Origin: an uncultured Oleiphilaceae bacterium
GTDB taxonomy: Bacteria > Pseudomonadota > Gammaproteobacteria > Pseudomonadales > Oleiphilaceae
NCBI GenBank assembly: GCA_913060665.1
Contig: CAJXUY010000026.1
Coordinates: forward strand, 1 to 38,682
DNA: 38,682 bases
Direction of reading: 5' to 3'
Below the pieces are notes generated by a model that worked only from the letters and a program-made list of their open reading frames with translations, made no database searches and was not told the origin of the DNA. Of the stretch, positions 1-7,918 are shown piece after piece. Position 1 is the stretch's first letter; every line of letters starts with the position of its first letter. The translations under genes and the position numbers were made by a program.

Positions 1-344
1 GTGCCATTATCTCATATTGGCTGAGTTATGTGATGTTTCGTGCAAAGCTCTCTAATTACGAAAATTAGCCATATTAGTAATTGATTATTTACTTTCGGTA
101 ATTACAGATATTAGAAGGTGGAATTCAATATCCATATACCATAAAGCTTAGATTACTATATACGCAATTGCCTAATTATTTATCGATAACCAAGATAAAA
201 ACACTATATGCTTGTAAAGTTCATGCGCTTATGTGGCTGTCGTAAACATTATTTTCTATATGCTTAAATTAATGTTCGGTATTATGTAGTTGTAATTTCA
301 TATGTATTACCATTAGCAATAATATTTATGGGGATTTTATCGTT
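1..344. other. AT-rich upstream region, no gene seen
   Basis: No convincing reading frame was found on either strand. The stretch is AT-rich and probably holds the promoter of the following exporter gene. A GGGGA Shine-Dalgarno-like sequence at 330-334 lies 10 bases before the ATG at 345. Confidence 0.5.
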
Positions 345-2660
345 ATGGTTAATCAATTTACAGACTCTTTAGTTAAATATAGGGCGTGGTTTGCTCTATT
401 GAGTCTGATTCTGGTCGTCGCATTGTGCGCAGGGCTAACTTCATTGCGCTTTGAAAGCGATTATAAAATATTTTTTAGTGATGATAACCCTCAGTTGCTA
501 GCGCATGAAGCTAATCAGGAAACCTATACTAAAAGCGATAATATTACGTTTGTTATTGCACCTAAAGATGAGTCTATTTTTTCACCTGAAACGCTTTCAA
601 GTATCAAGCAACTGACAGACGCGTCCTGGAAGATGCCGTTCTCTTCTAGGGTGGACTCTATTACCAACTACCAACATACCTGGGTCGAAGAAGATGATTT
701 AGTGGTTGATGACTTGGTGCCTAACCCTGAGAGCATGAGTCTCGATCATTTAAATGAGCTGAAAGAGATTGCGTTATCTGAACCTCAGCTGGTGAATTAC
801 CTGATTTCTAATCGGGCTCATGCTACTGCGGTATCGGTGAACCTTAATTTTCCTGAATTGAGGGCAGATGCCGATATAGCTACGGTCGAAGTGGTCGCTT
901 ACTCAAGAGGGTTGAGGGATCAAATCGAGGCTGATAATCCAAACCTAAAAATATACTTAATTGGCCAGACAATGGTTAACAATACCTTTAACGAAATGTC
1001 GACTCAGGATATAACCCAGCTGATTCCACTTATGTTTTTGGTGATCGTTGTTCTGCTACAGGTTATTTTGCGTTCGGTTGCGGGAACTGTCAGTACGGTG
1101 GTGATTATCTTCATGAGCGTGTTAGTCACGCAAGGTTTTATGGGGTGGGTAGGGTACGCTATTAACCAAGTTAATGTCATGATCCCCATTATTGTACTCA
1201 CGCTAGCGGTTTGCGATTGTGTGCATGTTCTTAATAACTTTCTATACAACCTCTCTCGGGGAGATGATCGTGTGGCAGCTATGAAGGAGAGCCTGTCGCT
1301 CAACTTCCAGCCAATTTTATTGACTAGTTTGACGACTGCGATTGGCTTTTTGAGTATGAATTTTAGTGACTCCCCACCGTTTCAGGAGTTAGGGAATATA
1401 TCCGCATTTGGTGTGATGGCGGCTTTTGTTTTCAGCATGACGTTATTCCCTTTTATTGTTCTGCTGTTGCCAATGAAAGCGAGACCCGTGGTGCAAAAAA
1501 CGCGTTCAAATAAGCTCATAAATGCCATCGCTCAGTTTGCGATTAGTCGATACAACCTGCTGTTTTGGGGGTTGCTAGTATTTGCCATCATACTCGCCAG
1601 CTTTACGTTCAAAAATGAGCTTAATGATGACACGGTGGGGTATTTTCATGAAGACGTGCCTTTCCGTCAAGCCGCAGATTATACTCAGCAAAATCTTACA
1701 GGGTTCGATGTTATATCCTATTCATTGAACAGTGGAGAAAGCAACGGGGTTAATGATCCAGCATATCTTGCAAAAGTAGAAGCGTTTTCTCAATGGTACC
1801 TTTCTCAGCCTGAGGTCGTGCACGTCAGTAGCTTTACTGATGTAATAAAACGACTGAATAAAAATATGCATAATGATGATCCCGAGTGGTATCGTCTGCC
1901 AGACAGTCGCGAATTAGCGGCCCAGTATATTTTACTATACGAGATGTCATTGCCCTTTGGTCTGGATTTAACCAATCAAATTGATAGTGATAAATCTTCG
2001 TTATTATTAAGGGTCAGAGTAAAAGATCAAAAAGCTCAGCAACTCATTGACCTTGACCTGCGCGCGCAGCAGTGGTTAATGGCGAATGCCCCCGAAATGG
2101 TCACACCTGGGGCTAGCGTGTCGGTTATGTTTGCGCATATCGGGCAGCGTAATATTGATAGTATGTTGACAGGTTCGCTGGTGGCGCTAGTGTTGGTGAC
2201 ACTGACGTTGTTGGTTGCGCTGAGGTCATTTAAGTATGGTTTGTTAAGCTTGCTGCCAAATGCATTTCCTGCCGGTATGGCCTTTGGTATATGGGGGATC
2301 TTTGACGGTGAGGTGAACCTCGCGGTTGCCGTTATATTTGCGATAACCTTAGGTATTGTGGTGGATGATACCGTGCATTTTATTACGAAGTATATTCGAG
2401 CCCGAAAGCTTCATGGATATGATGCTAAACAGTCGATTGAATACGCCTTTACGGTGGTTGGGGGTGCGATCATTACCACCACTGTGGTGCTGGCGGCAGG
2501 CTTTTTTGTTTTGGCATGTTCCAGTTTCGACGTTAATGCGTCAATGGGGCTCATGGTGGGTATTACGATTATCACTGCGTTGATCTGGGACTTTTTATTC
2601 CTGCCTTCGCTATTGATTAAAGTCGATAGTCGTGCGGCGTCAAAGCAATCGCCGGTTTGA
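345..2660 (+). CDS. RND superfamily (MMPL/patched-like) exporter
   Basis: This is an inner-membrane transporter of 771 residues, presumably proton-driven; the substrate is unknown. The topology seen is the RND duplication. One membrane segment near residues 14-33 precedes a large periplasmic loop to about 225, followed by a block of five segments to about 377. The pattern then repeats: a segment near 406-424, a loop to about 620, and segments to about 760. Each half has the acidic fourth-segment motif of the family, LAVCDCVHV in the first and GIVVDDTVHFI in the second. No membrane-fusion or outer-membrane partner is adjacent, which fits the single-component MMPL/hydrophobe exporters (for lipids, hopanoids or sterols) better than the tripartite drug pumps. 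It appears monocistronic. The family is secure; the substrate is not inferred. Confidence 0.9.
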   Translation: MVNQFTDSLVKYRAWFALLSLILVVALCAGLTSLRFESDYKIFFSDDNPQLLAHEANQETYTKSDNITFVIAPKDESIFSPETLSSIKQLTDASWKMPFSSRVDSITNYQHTWVEEDDLVVDDLVPNPESMSLDHLNELKEIALSEPQLVNYLISNRAHATAVSVNLNFPELRADADIATVEVVAYSRGLRDQIEADNPNLKIYLIGQTMVNNTFNEMSTQDITQLIPLMFLVIVVLLQVILRSVAGTVSTVVIIFMSVLVTQGFMGWVGYAINQVNVMIPIIVLTLAVCDCVHVLNNFLYNLSRGDDRVAAMKESLSLNFQPILLTSLTTAIGFLSMNFSDSPPFQELGNISAFGVMAAFVFSMTLFPFIVLLLPMKARPVVQKTRSNKLINAIAQFAISRYNLLFWGLLVFAIILASFTFKNELNDDTVGYFHEDVPFRQAADYTQQNLTGFDVISYSLNSGESNGVNDPAYLAKVEAFSQWYLSQPEVVHVSSFTDVIKRLNKNMHNDDPEWYRLPDSRELAAQYILLYEMSLPFGLDLTNQIDSDKSSLLLRVRVKDQKAQQLIDLDLRAQQWLMANAPEMVTPGASVSVMFAHIGQRNIDSMLTGSLVALVLVTLTLLVALRSFKYGLLSLLPNAFPAGMAFGIWGIFDGEVNLAVAVIFAITLGIVVDDTVHFITKYIRARKLHGYDAKQSIEYAFTVVGGAIITTTVVLAAGFFVLACSSFDVNASMGLMVGITIITALIWDFLFLPSLLIKVDSRAASKQSPV

Positions 2661-2704
2661 GGTCTGTGGTTGCTGTGTGAGTCTATCGTTATATAAACAT
2701 CAAA

Positions 2705-2800
2705 TTATAACAATACCATCGCTTCAGATAGACTAGACAGCGCCAAATACACCAGCATTGCTGCTGTTATTTTTAAAAACGAATTGATTGTATCCGTCAT
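2705..2800 (-). CDS. possible 31-residue single-pass membrane peptide
   Basis: This minus-strand ORF starts with MTDTINSF and has one hydrophobic stretch (about residues 8-31) ending in AMVLL. An AGGGGA Shine-Dalgarno sequence at 2807-2812 is spaced exactly 6 bases from the ATG at 2800. A second ATG at 2806 would overlap that ribosome-binding site and is unlikely. The gene is convergent with the exporter, 44 bp past its stop. I do not recognise the peptide. It could be a bona fide small membrane protein or a chance ORF; the ribosome-binding site and hydrophobic content are the only support. Confidence 0.4.
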   Translation of the reverse strand: MTDTINSFLKITAAMLVYLALSSLSEAMVLL

Positions 2801-3213
2801 GGTCATTCCCCTGATCTGGTGTGGAACACATCTGATAGTTGTTTTGCAATTAACAATCCTTATTATTAAAAACAAATTCAAAATCATTCTCTTGTATTGG
2901 TTTCTTAACCTTGTCTGTAGCCAAAGAGCATGTCGCACTGTATAAAAAAGTGACATAATTGACCGGTTGACAATTAAGCGATTTAGTCCATAGAGAGCAT
3001 ACGGTAGGGTTTAGTAAAAGTGTAGCTGGACATTAGTCGTACTAACTTGCTGTAAACATAGGGGCTAATGCTGAAAGGGTATATCGCTACAAAGGGTAAC
3101 AGCGTTGCACATATTCAATAACGTGTGGTTGTAATGATTTTTTGTTTGTTGTAGCCAATCAGTCATAATTTCGGCTGTTTTTAATGCCTGTATTAAATAA
3201 CTGAGTGAAAATA
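2801..3213. other. intergenic region without a recognised gene
   Basis: About 400 bases with no convincing coding frame. A TTGACA hexamer at 2968-2973 on the plus strand is a possible -35, but no good -10 follows at the right spacing. The region separates the 31-residue ORF (leftward) from the next gene (rightward), so promoters for both probably lie here. Confidence 0.4.
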
Positions 3214-3594
3214 ATGAAAGAAATACCAACGGATGTATCTGGTTGGGCTAATGAGGCGAAAAGTGCGCTGGGCACTGCTTGGATGTTATTAAAAGGTGAG
3301 TCGCCAACGCCTAACGCCGAACAGAAAGCCTACCTGTTTAAGTATGGTGCTGCATTGTGCACTCTTAATCGGGGCATAAAGGATAAAGATAAGCAGAAAG
3401 GCTTATACCAGTTCTCGGCTAAGCGAGTGCTAGCTGGCTTTGAAGGTGATGCAGAGATGAAAGGGCATTATGAGTTAAACTTCTTGATGGCATACATTGA
3501 CGCCAATATTGAGCTGGGGTTGCTGACAAATGATAAAGCGGAGGAAATTATGCTTTATCTTACTGAAAATTTTGATATTGGCGATTTAACCTAG
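3214..3594 (+). CDS. conserved-looking cytosolic protein of unknown function
   Basis: A 126-residue protein that I do not recognise. There is no signal peptide or membrane segment; the sequence looks mainly alpha-helical and amphipathic, with the ending NFDIGDLT. I chose the ATG at 3214 (MKEIPTDVSGW) over an upstream in-frame GTG at 3205, because a weak GAGTG Shine-Dalgarno-like sequence precedes the ATG at usable spacing and overlaps the GTG. It is 24 bp upstream of the DUF1244 gene on the same strand, so the two are probably co-transcribed. It has ordinary codon use and acidic composition, which favours a real gene. No function is proposed. Confidence 0.7.
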   Translation: MKEIPTDVSGWANEAKSALGTAWMLLKGESPTPNAEQKAYLFKYGAALCTLNRGIKDKDKQKGLYQFSAKRVLAGFEGDAEMKGHYELNFLMAYIDANIELGLLTNDKAEEIMLYLTENFDIGDLT

Positions 3595-3618
3595 TATTGC
3601 TGGTGCCGTGAGGATGTT

Positions 3619-3933
3619 ATGACAGATTGTAAAAAAGAACCTACCAATGACAATATAACCGACATCGAGGCAGCCGTCTTTCGTCGCTTGTTAAAGCACT
3701 TGGATGAGCGCAAAGATGCGCAGAATATCGACCTAATGAACTTAGCAGGGTTTTGCCGTAACTGTTTGTCAAAATGGTATATGGCTGAATCTGAAGCTCG
3801 GGGTGTAGACGTAGATTATGACGCGGCAAGAGAGCGCGTATACGGTGAACCCTATGCAGATTGGAAAGAAAAATATCAAAAAGAGGCGACAACAGATCAA
3901 TTAGAAAAATTTAAAAACTCTCACAAGCATTAA
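3619..3933 (+). CDS. DUF1244 domain protein
   Basis: A small cytosolic protein of 104 residues. The block AAVFRRLLKHL, then DAQNIDLMNLAGFCRNC, LSKWY and a YGEPYADWKEKYQ ending is the signature of DUF1244 (PF06844), found widely in alpha- and gammaproteobacteria. The biochemical role of the family is not established. The two cysteines of CRNC are retained. The ATG follows a GAGG Shine-Dalgarno sequence with 6-base spacing. It sits just after an unknown 126-residue gene and ends 5 bases from the convergent GIY-YIG gene. Confidence 0.88.
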   Translation: MTDCKKEPTNDNITDIEAAVFRRLLKHLDERKDAQNIDLMNLAGFCRNCLSKWYMAESEARGVDVDYDAARERVYGEPYADWKEKYQKEATTDQLEKFKNSHKH

Positions 3934-3938
3934 GTCAT

Positions 3939-4265
3939 TTAGTGATGCTTAAGGGAGTGTGAAGTCCTTTTTTCGTTATGGCCATTAGTTTTGCCGGCAA
4001 GTGCCCACTTCTTTGCTCTGGGCATTTTCTTAATGATCAATTCTCGACGTGTCGCTTCAGAGCGGTTTTGTGCTGCTTCTTGGTAGATGATGTTGAGTGG
4101 TTTATGGCCTCTAAAAAACTTAGCGCCCTTGTTTCCTCTCCCTTCATGAGTTGCCAGATGCTCTTGAAATCGGCGTGAGGTATCTTTAGCAATGCCGGTA
4201 TATATCAGATCGGACTCAGTGAGGATCAAATATACCCACCAGTCGGATGAATGAGCGTCACTCAT
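3939..4265 (-). CDS. GIY-YIG domain protein (UPF0213/YhbQ-like)
   Basis: A 108-residue single-domain GIY-YIG protein. The motif appears as VYLILTES followed by IYTGIAKD, with the downstream Arg of the RRFQEHL helix and a GAKFF turn, then Ile-Ile-Lys-Lys. This matches the short UPF0213 (YhbQ/YazA) type, whose members are structure-specific nuclease-like proteins of poorly defined role, not homing endonucleases. The minus-strand start ATG lies inside the 3' end of a decayed Sel1-repeat gene; the two overlap by 8 bases, a typical translational-coupling arrangement. The tail after residue 90 is basic and His-rich (SLKHH) and may be unstructured. Family assignment is firm; function is not. Confidence 0.88.
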   Translation of the reverse strand: MSDAHSSDWWVYLILTESDLIYTGIAKDTSRRFQEHLATHEGRGNKGAKFFRGHKPLNIIYQEAAQNRSEATRRELIIKKMPRAKKWALAGKTNGHNEKRTSHSLKHH

Positions 4266-4595
4266 TGTCAGAATGAGGTTCTGCAGTGTTGTAAAACTGA
4301 TCGATAACCGGCTCAGTGTTCGATGCGGGGATAAATGAACGATATTGATTAATGAGTTTATCCAGCAAGGCTTTTCCTTCGATTATTTGCTCCGCAGATA
4401 GTTTTGTGATTAAAACCGATTCAGAGGCAATGGACTCTTCTTGCCCGGCTTTAGCCCCAGAAGAGTCCGGCTATAAGTCTTAACTAAATCTTTTTCAACA
4501 CCTTCGCCGTTATAATACATGATTGCAACAGACTCACCAAGCTGCCGAAAAAACCTTTGTTGTAAGGGGCTGCTATGACTCAGCGCCTGACAAGA
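4258..4595 (-). pseudogene. Sel1-repeat protein remnant with a -1 frameshift
   Basis: On the minus strand one frame reads QLGESVAIMYYNGEGVEKD, a clear Sel1/TPR-like repeat, and continues to YSRTLLG. It is then lost at a run of four C (plus strand 4455-4458; GGGG in the coding sense). Restoring one G lets the reading pass to AKAGQEESIASESV and on to a TGA at 4258-4260, which overlaps the GIY-YIG start. A TAA at 4596-4598 closes the frame upstream, and no start with a ribosome-binding site or signal peptide is seen, so the 5' end also looks truncated. The most likely reading is a decaying gene formerly in an operon with the GIY-YIG gene. A sequencing error in the G run could explain the frameshift but not the missing N-terminus. 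Confidence 0.65.
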
Positions 4596-4664
4596 TTACT
4601 GCTACCCTCTTTACTGGTGCTATTCTTCGACAGCCTCCTAGCTCAAGATTACCTTCACAAGTAA
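4575..4664 (+). CDS. 29-residue signal-peptide-like ORF, possible gene stub
   Basis: A short plus-strand ORF begins MTQRLTRLLLPSLLVLFF, a textbook Sec signal peptide with basic n-region and Leu-rich core, followed by SLLA-QD as a plausible cleavage site, and stops six residues later. The Shine-Dalgarno AAGGGG at 4564-4569 is spaced 5 bases from the ATG. It runs opposite to the Sel1 remnant and into the 3' end of aguB. It may be the detached N-terminus of a secreted protein (possibly of the Sel1 gene itself, inverted), a tiny exported peptide, or chance. Confidence that it is expressed is low. Confidence 0.3.
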   Translation: MTQRLTRLLLPSLLVLFFDSLLAQDYLHK

Positions 4665-5557
4665 CGTTTAGTGAGATTTTTATAGGCGTCTACTCTTCGA
4701 TCCCTGAAATGGGGCCAGATACGCCGGATATTTTCTGTACGCGCCATGTCGATATCAACGATGAGGTTGGAGGCCTTATTGCTTGGGGCTTTGGCTAGAA
4801 TTTCTCCTTGTGGACCACACACAAAACTGTTACCCCAGAACTGGATTCCATCGGTATGATGGGTCTGGTCGGGTTCAAAGCCGACTCGGTTCGGGGCGAT
4901 AACAGGAATATTGTTGGCTACCGCATGACCCCGTTGCACGGTAACCCAGGCTTCAAGCTGTCGTGCCTGTTCGTCACCCGTATCGTTGGGGTCCCAGCCG
5001 ATGGCTGTGGGGTAGATAAGCAGATCAGCACCAGCTAAGGCCATGAGTCTGGCTGCTTCAGGATACCATTGATCCCAGCAAACCAGGACGCCGAGTGACC
5101 CTAATGATGTTTTGATGGGCCTAAACCCTTGTAGCGGATCATCAAGGTCTGCATCTCCAGGGGTAAAATAGAATTTTTCGTAAAACCCCGGGTCGTCAGG
5201 GATATGCATTTTCCGGTAACAGCCTGCCAATGAACCATCAGTTTCAAATACGACTGCGGTATTGTGATACAGGCCTGTTGCTCGTTTTTCAAAAATTGAT
5301 CCGACAATCACAATGCCAAATTCTTTGGCGATACGAGAGATTCGGTCGGTGGTCGGTCCAGGGATTGGTTCTGCAAGATCGAACGCGTTTACATCTTCAG
5401 ACTGGCAAAAATAGTGTGTGGCATGGAGTTCCTGAAGCACGACTAATTGAGCTCCGGACTTTGCGCACTTTTCGATTTCCGCTTCGGTAATGGCCAATGA
5501 TTGCTCTTTGTCAGCAAAGCATTGTTGTTGAATTGCAGCAATACAGAGTTTATTCAT
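4655..5557 (-). CDS. aguB: N-carbamoylputrescine amidase
   Basis: This cytosolic nitrilase-superfamily hydrolase, 300 residues, splits N-carbamoylputrescine into putrescine, CO2 and ammonia, the last step of the agmatine route to putrescine. The catalytic triad is visible: Glu43 in LQELHATHYF, Lys116 in YRKMHIPDDPGFYEK, and Cys160 in LVCWDQWYPEAAR. The length and the PTAIGWDP and QRGHAVANN blocks are typical of AguB rather than of generic nitrilases. It lies 36 bp downstream of aguA on the same strand, forming the expected aguA-aguB operon. The ATG has only a weak Shine-Dalgarno, so translation may depend on aguA. Confidence 0.95.
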   Translation of the reverse strand: MNKLCIAAIQQQCFADKEQSLAITEAEIEKCAKSGAQLVVLQELHATHYFCQSEDVNAFDLAEPIPGPTTDRISRIAKEFGIVIVGSIFEKRATGLYHNTAVVFETDGSLAGCYRKMHIPDDPGFYEKFYFTPGDADLDDPLQGFRPIKTSLGSLGVLVCWDQWYPEAARLMALAGADLLIYPTAIGWDPNDTGDEQARQLEAWVTVQRGHAVANNIPVIAPNRVGFEPDQTHHTDGIQFWGNSFVCGPQGEILAKAPSNKASNLIVDIDMARTENIRRIWPHFRDRRVDAYKNLTKRYL

Positions 5558-5593
5558 AATTAATACTTTTAATTGTTGAATAATAAAGGGTTA

Positions 5594-6637
5594 TCAATTC
5601 TCATCAGGCTTAGGAATTTGCATCGTTATACAATGCAGGCTTCCATGTTGTTTTATTAATTCGTTACAGTTGATCGGGATGGTTTCATGGTCAGGGAAGC
5701 ATTTTTTTATTTTTTCCAGGGCTAGACGGTCTTCGAAAATGTCGTAAACCGGGAAAAGCACCGCATTATTTATAATGAGAAAGTTTGCATAGGTTGCAGG
5801 TAACCTTTCTCCATCGAAAAAGCAAGGAGAGGGCAGTGGTAGAGGGATAAGGCGATATGGTGTTCCCTCAATAGACCGAAAGGCTTTCAGTTCCGATTCC
5901 ATATTTTTTAGTGCGCCATAATGTTCGTCATCTGGGTTGGTGCATTGTGTATAGCAAATCGTATTTTCGTCGCAGAATCTGGCAAGCGTATCGATATGGC
6001 TATCGGTATCATCTCCTTTCAGATAGCCATGGCTAAGCCACAAAAAGTGATTGATGCCTAAGTCGGTTCTGAGTTGGTTCTCAACCTCTGACTCTGAGCA
6101 GTTTTTATTGCGCGTGGTTGATAGCAGGCATTCACGTGTTGTCAGTAGTGTGCCCTTGCCATTGGTTTCAATGCTGCCACCCTCAAGAATGAGCTCGGAT
6201 TGAATGAATTTGTTGCAGGTTAGTCCTCCAAGGTCGTAGAGGCATTTCGAGATGAGATTGTCTTTCTCAAAAGCAAACTTTCCGCCCCAGGCATTAAACT
6301 GATAGTCGATAAGTTCCAGTTTGTGATTGCGATAAATGCCAACAGGCCCATGATCTCTTGCCCAGGTATCGTTGGCGGGTACTTGGTAAAGCTTTAATGT
6401 AAATGGTTTGGTTACGTGGGTCAGGAGTGCCTGTTCGATGGCTTTGAGCTGGCTGGCATCTTCACAACTTATAATCAGGTTTTCGTGTTTAAGAATCTGT
6501 TTGGCTATCTCTAAATAGGTTTTGGTAACTGCTGCAAGGTTAGGTTCCCAGTCTGTCCCTGAGTGGGGCCAGGTGAGTAAGACAGCGGATTGTGGTTCCC
6601 ATTCTGCCGGGAATCTTGGGTCAGAGATGTTATTCAA
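5594..6637 (-). CDS. aguA: agmatine deiminase
   Basis: Converts agmatine to N-carbamoylputrescine and ammonia. It belongs to the PAD_porph/guanidine-modifying family. Visible signatures are FPAEWEPQSAVLLTWPH near the N-terminus, NDTWARDHGPVG, LEGGSIETNGKGTLLTT, GDDTDSHIDTLARF and the catalytic cysteine in GSLHCITMQIP close to the C-terminus. No ATG or GTG is available before the conserved start. The longest frame opens with a TTG at 6673 that lacks a ribosome-binding site. I prefer a TTG at 6637, preceded by GGGA with 8-base spacing, giving about 347 residues that begin MNNISDPRF. It is first in the operon with aguB. The rare TTG start suggests modest translation. Confidence 0.93.
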   Translation of the reverse strand: MNNISDPRFPAEWEPQSAVLLTWPHSGTDWEPNLAAVTKTYLEIAKQILKHENLIISCEDASQLKAIEQALLTHVTKPFTLKLYQVPANDTWARDHGPVGIYRNHKLELIDYQFNAWGGKFAFEKDNLISKCLYDLGGLTCNKFIQSELILEGGSIETNGKGTLLTTRECLLSTTRNKNCSESEVENQLRTDLGINHFLWLSHGYLKGDDTDSHIDTLARFCDENTICYTQCTNPDDEHYGALKNMESELKAFRSIEGTPYRLIPLPLPSPCFFDGERLPATYANFLIINNAVLFPVYDIFEDRLALEKIKKCFPDHETIPINCNELIKQHGSLHCITMQIPKPDEN

Positions 6638-6712
6638 TATAGTATTCCCGCTAGTGTGTTTTACATGTAACAAGAGAGGGTTTGCGATCTACCTTGGAGC
6701 CTTTTGCACGTC

Positions 6713-6741
6713 AATCTAAACAAATTAAGTTTAATTTTCAA
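6713..6741 (-). promoter_or_regulatory. candidate sigma-70 promoter for aguAB
   Basis: On the minus strand TTGAAA (6736-6741) and TAGATT (6713-6718) are separated by 17 bases. Transcription would begin near 6706, giving a leader of about 70 bases to the preferred TTG start of aguA. Confidence 0.35.
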
Positions 6742-6824
6742 TTGATTGATGGCTTAAGTATTGGGCTCTCTTCGGATGGTTAAGGACGAAAACCTTGTAC
6801 TCATGAGTGTAACAAATGTAAAGG

Positions 6825-7055
6825 GTGGATGCTGAATGGCGAGATAGCCAGGGTGTAATCATATTCGGTATTGGGCGTTGTAATCTGGCGGTAAATGATC
6901 TGGGGTTGGCCGTTGAGTGTCTTGCTCCAGAACAGGAGCAATTAGAGGAATTGATGGAGGTTATTAAGTCTCATTATGCCCTACTTTACGTTACTGTTTG
7001 GTATCGTGCTGATCTTTTCCGATTCAGCCCTCTTATAAAGAAGCCTCTTCGCTAA
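6825..7055 (+). pseudogene. fragment resembling the C-terminal half of DUF2218
   Basis: The frame from 6825 reads SQGVIIFGIGRCNLAVNDLG, then LEELMEVIKSHYALL and VWYRADLF. This resembles the second half of DUF2218 proteins (strand, GxC, then a helix before a His and a C-terminal Trp). The usual N-terminal helix block is absent: an in-frame TAA sits at 6819-6821 and the GTG at 6825 has no properly spaced ribosome-binding site. An ATG at 6803 in another frame runs only ten codons. The 3' end overlaps the convergent CoA-binding gene by 23 bp. The best explanation is a truncated remnant; chance similarity is possible. Confidence 0.4.
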
Positions 7056-7479
7056 ATAAACCTAGACGTTCAATTTCTTTTTTTGGGCAGCGGTCCATTA
7101 CCACATCAATGTTTTGTGCTTTGGCTCTTTCCGCAGCTGCCGGGTTTATTACTCCTATCTGCATCCATATAACGGAGGGGGATAGCGCAATGGCGCTGTC
7201 GATAATGGGTGTGACTCTCTCAGAGTTTACAAATAGATCCACCATATCAACAGCAAGAGGAACAGACTCAAGGCTTTCGAACACTGTTTCCCCTAGTAGC
7301 GTTTTCCCTGCGAGTCGAGGGCTAACAGGGATGACCTTAAAGCCCTTACCCTGCATAAACCGCATTACTCGATAGCTTGCGCGTTCTTCTTTATTACTTG
7401 CGCCTACAAGGGCAATAGTCTTTACATTATGAAGAAGGGTGCTGATTTGCCGATCACTATGAGGGTCTTTGTAAGTCAT
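7033..7479 (-). CDS. CoA-binding domain protein (YccU-like)
   Basis: A 148-residue single Rossmann-type CoA-binding protein related to the N-terminal domain of succinyl-CoA synthetase alpha (CoA_binding_2). It shows VKTIALVGASNKEERASYRV near the N-terminus (nucleotide loop), VIPVSPRLAGKTLLGE, VDMVDLFVNSE, VIWMQIGVINPAAAERA and the ending MDRCPKKE, all standard for the family. The physiological ligand is not known. The start at 7479 (MTYKDPHSD) follows AAGGAGC at 4-base spacing; a longer frame to 7560 would overlap folX and is rejected. It is third in the folE-folX unit, 16 bp after folX. Confidence 0.9.
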   Translation of the reverse strand: MTYKDPHSDRQISTLLHNVKTIALVGASNKEERASYRVMRFMQGKGFKVIPVSPRLAGKTLLGETVFESLESVPLAVDMVDLFVNSERVTPIIDSAIALSPSVIWMQIGVINPAAAERAKAQNIDVVMDRCPKKEIERLGLFSEEASL

Positions 7480-7495
7480 GGAAGCTCCTTGTGTG

Positions 7496-7867
7496 TTATT
7501 GCAGAGACTTTCTGGTGGCGGTAAGTGTAACCGATACTGAGTCTGCATAACGCAGGGCATAGGGTTTGTCTATTTCGACGGTCGCATCAACAACGTCTTG
7601 ATAGCCCATAATAATACTCAGTATTTCATGGGTCATTCTTTCAAGCAGCGCAAAGCGGTTGTCTTCAACCAACTTGATAATCTGTTTGGTGATAGTGCGA
7701 TAGTTGAGCGCGCTTTCAATACAGTTCTCACTGATTGCTTTGCTGGCGTCGTAGCGAATGGCTGCATTGATCAACACATCTTGTTGGTTGTTGATCTCTT
7801 CATCTTTAATGCCGATGAATGTTCTTAATCGTAGGTTTTTAATATTGATAGTTGCAACTGAAGACAT
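7496..7867 (-). CDS. folX: dihydroneopterin triphosphate 2'-epimerase
   Basis: A FolB/FolX-fold protein of 123 residues that interconverts 7,8-dihydroneopterin triphosphate and dihydromonapterin triphosphate. The sequence [45 protein letters not shown] and [15 protein letters not shown] follows the E. coli FolX pattern more closely than FolB, in particular [11 protein letters not shown] and ALRYADSVS. The gene lies 51 bp downstream of folE, which supplies the substrate. The pairing suggests tetrahydromonapterin synthesis, the cofactor used by phenylalanine hydroxylase in pseudomonads, but the reductase folM is not in the window. FolX rather than FolB is likely but not proven by eye. Confidence 0.88.
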   Translation of the reverse strand: MSSVATINIKNLRLRTFIGIKDEEINNQQDVLINAAIRYDASKAISENCIESALNYRTITKQIIKLVEDNRFALLERMTHEILSIIMGYQDVVDATVEIDKPYALRYADSVSVTLTATRKSLQ

Positions 7868-7918
7868 AGTTATCTAGACCCAAAGCGCTATAGTGTTAGC
7901 TTAAGTATTAGTGTTAGC

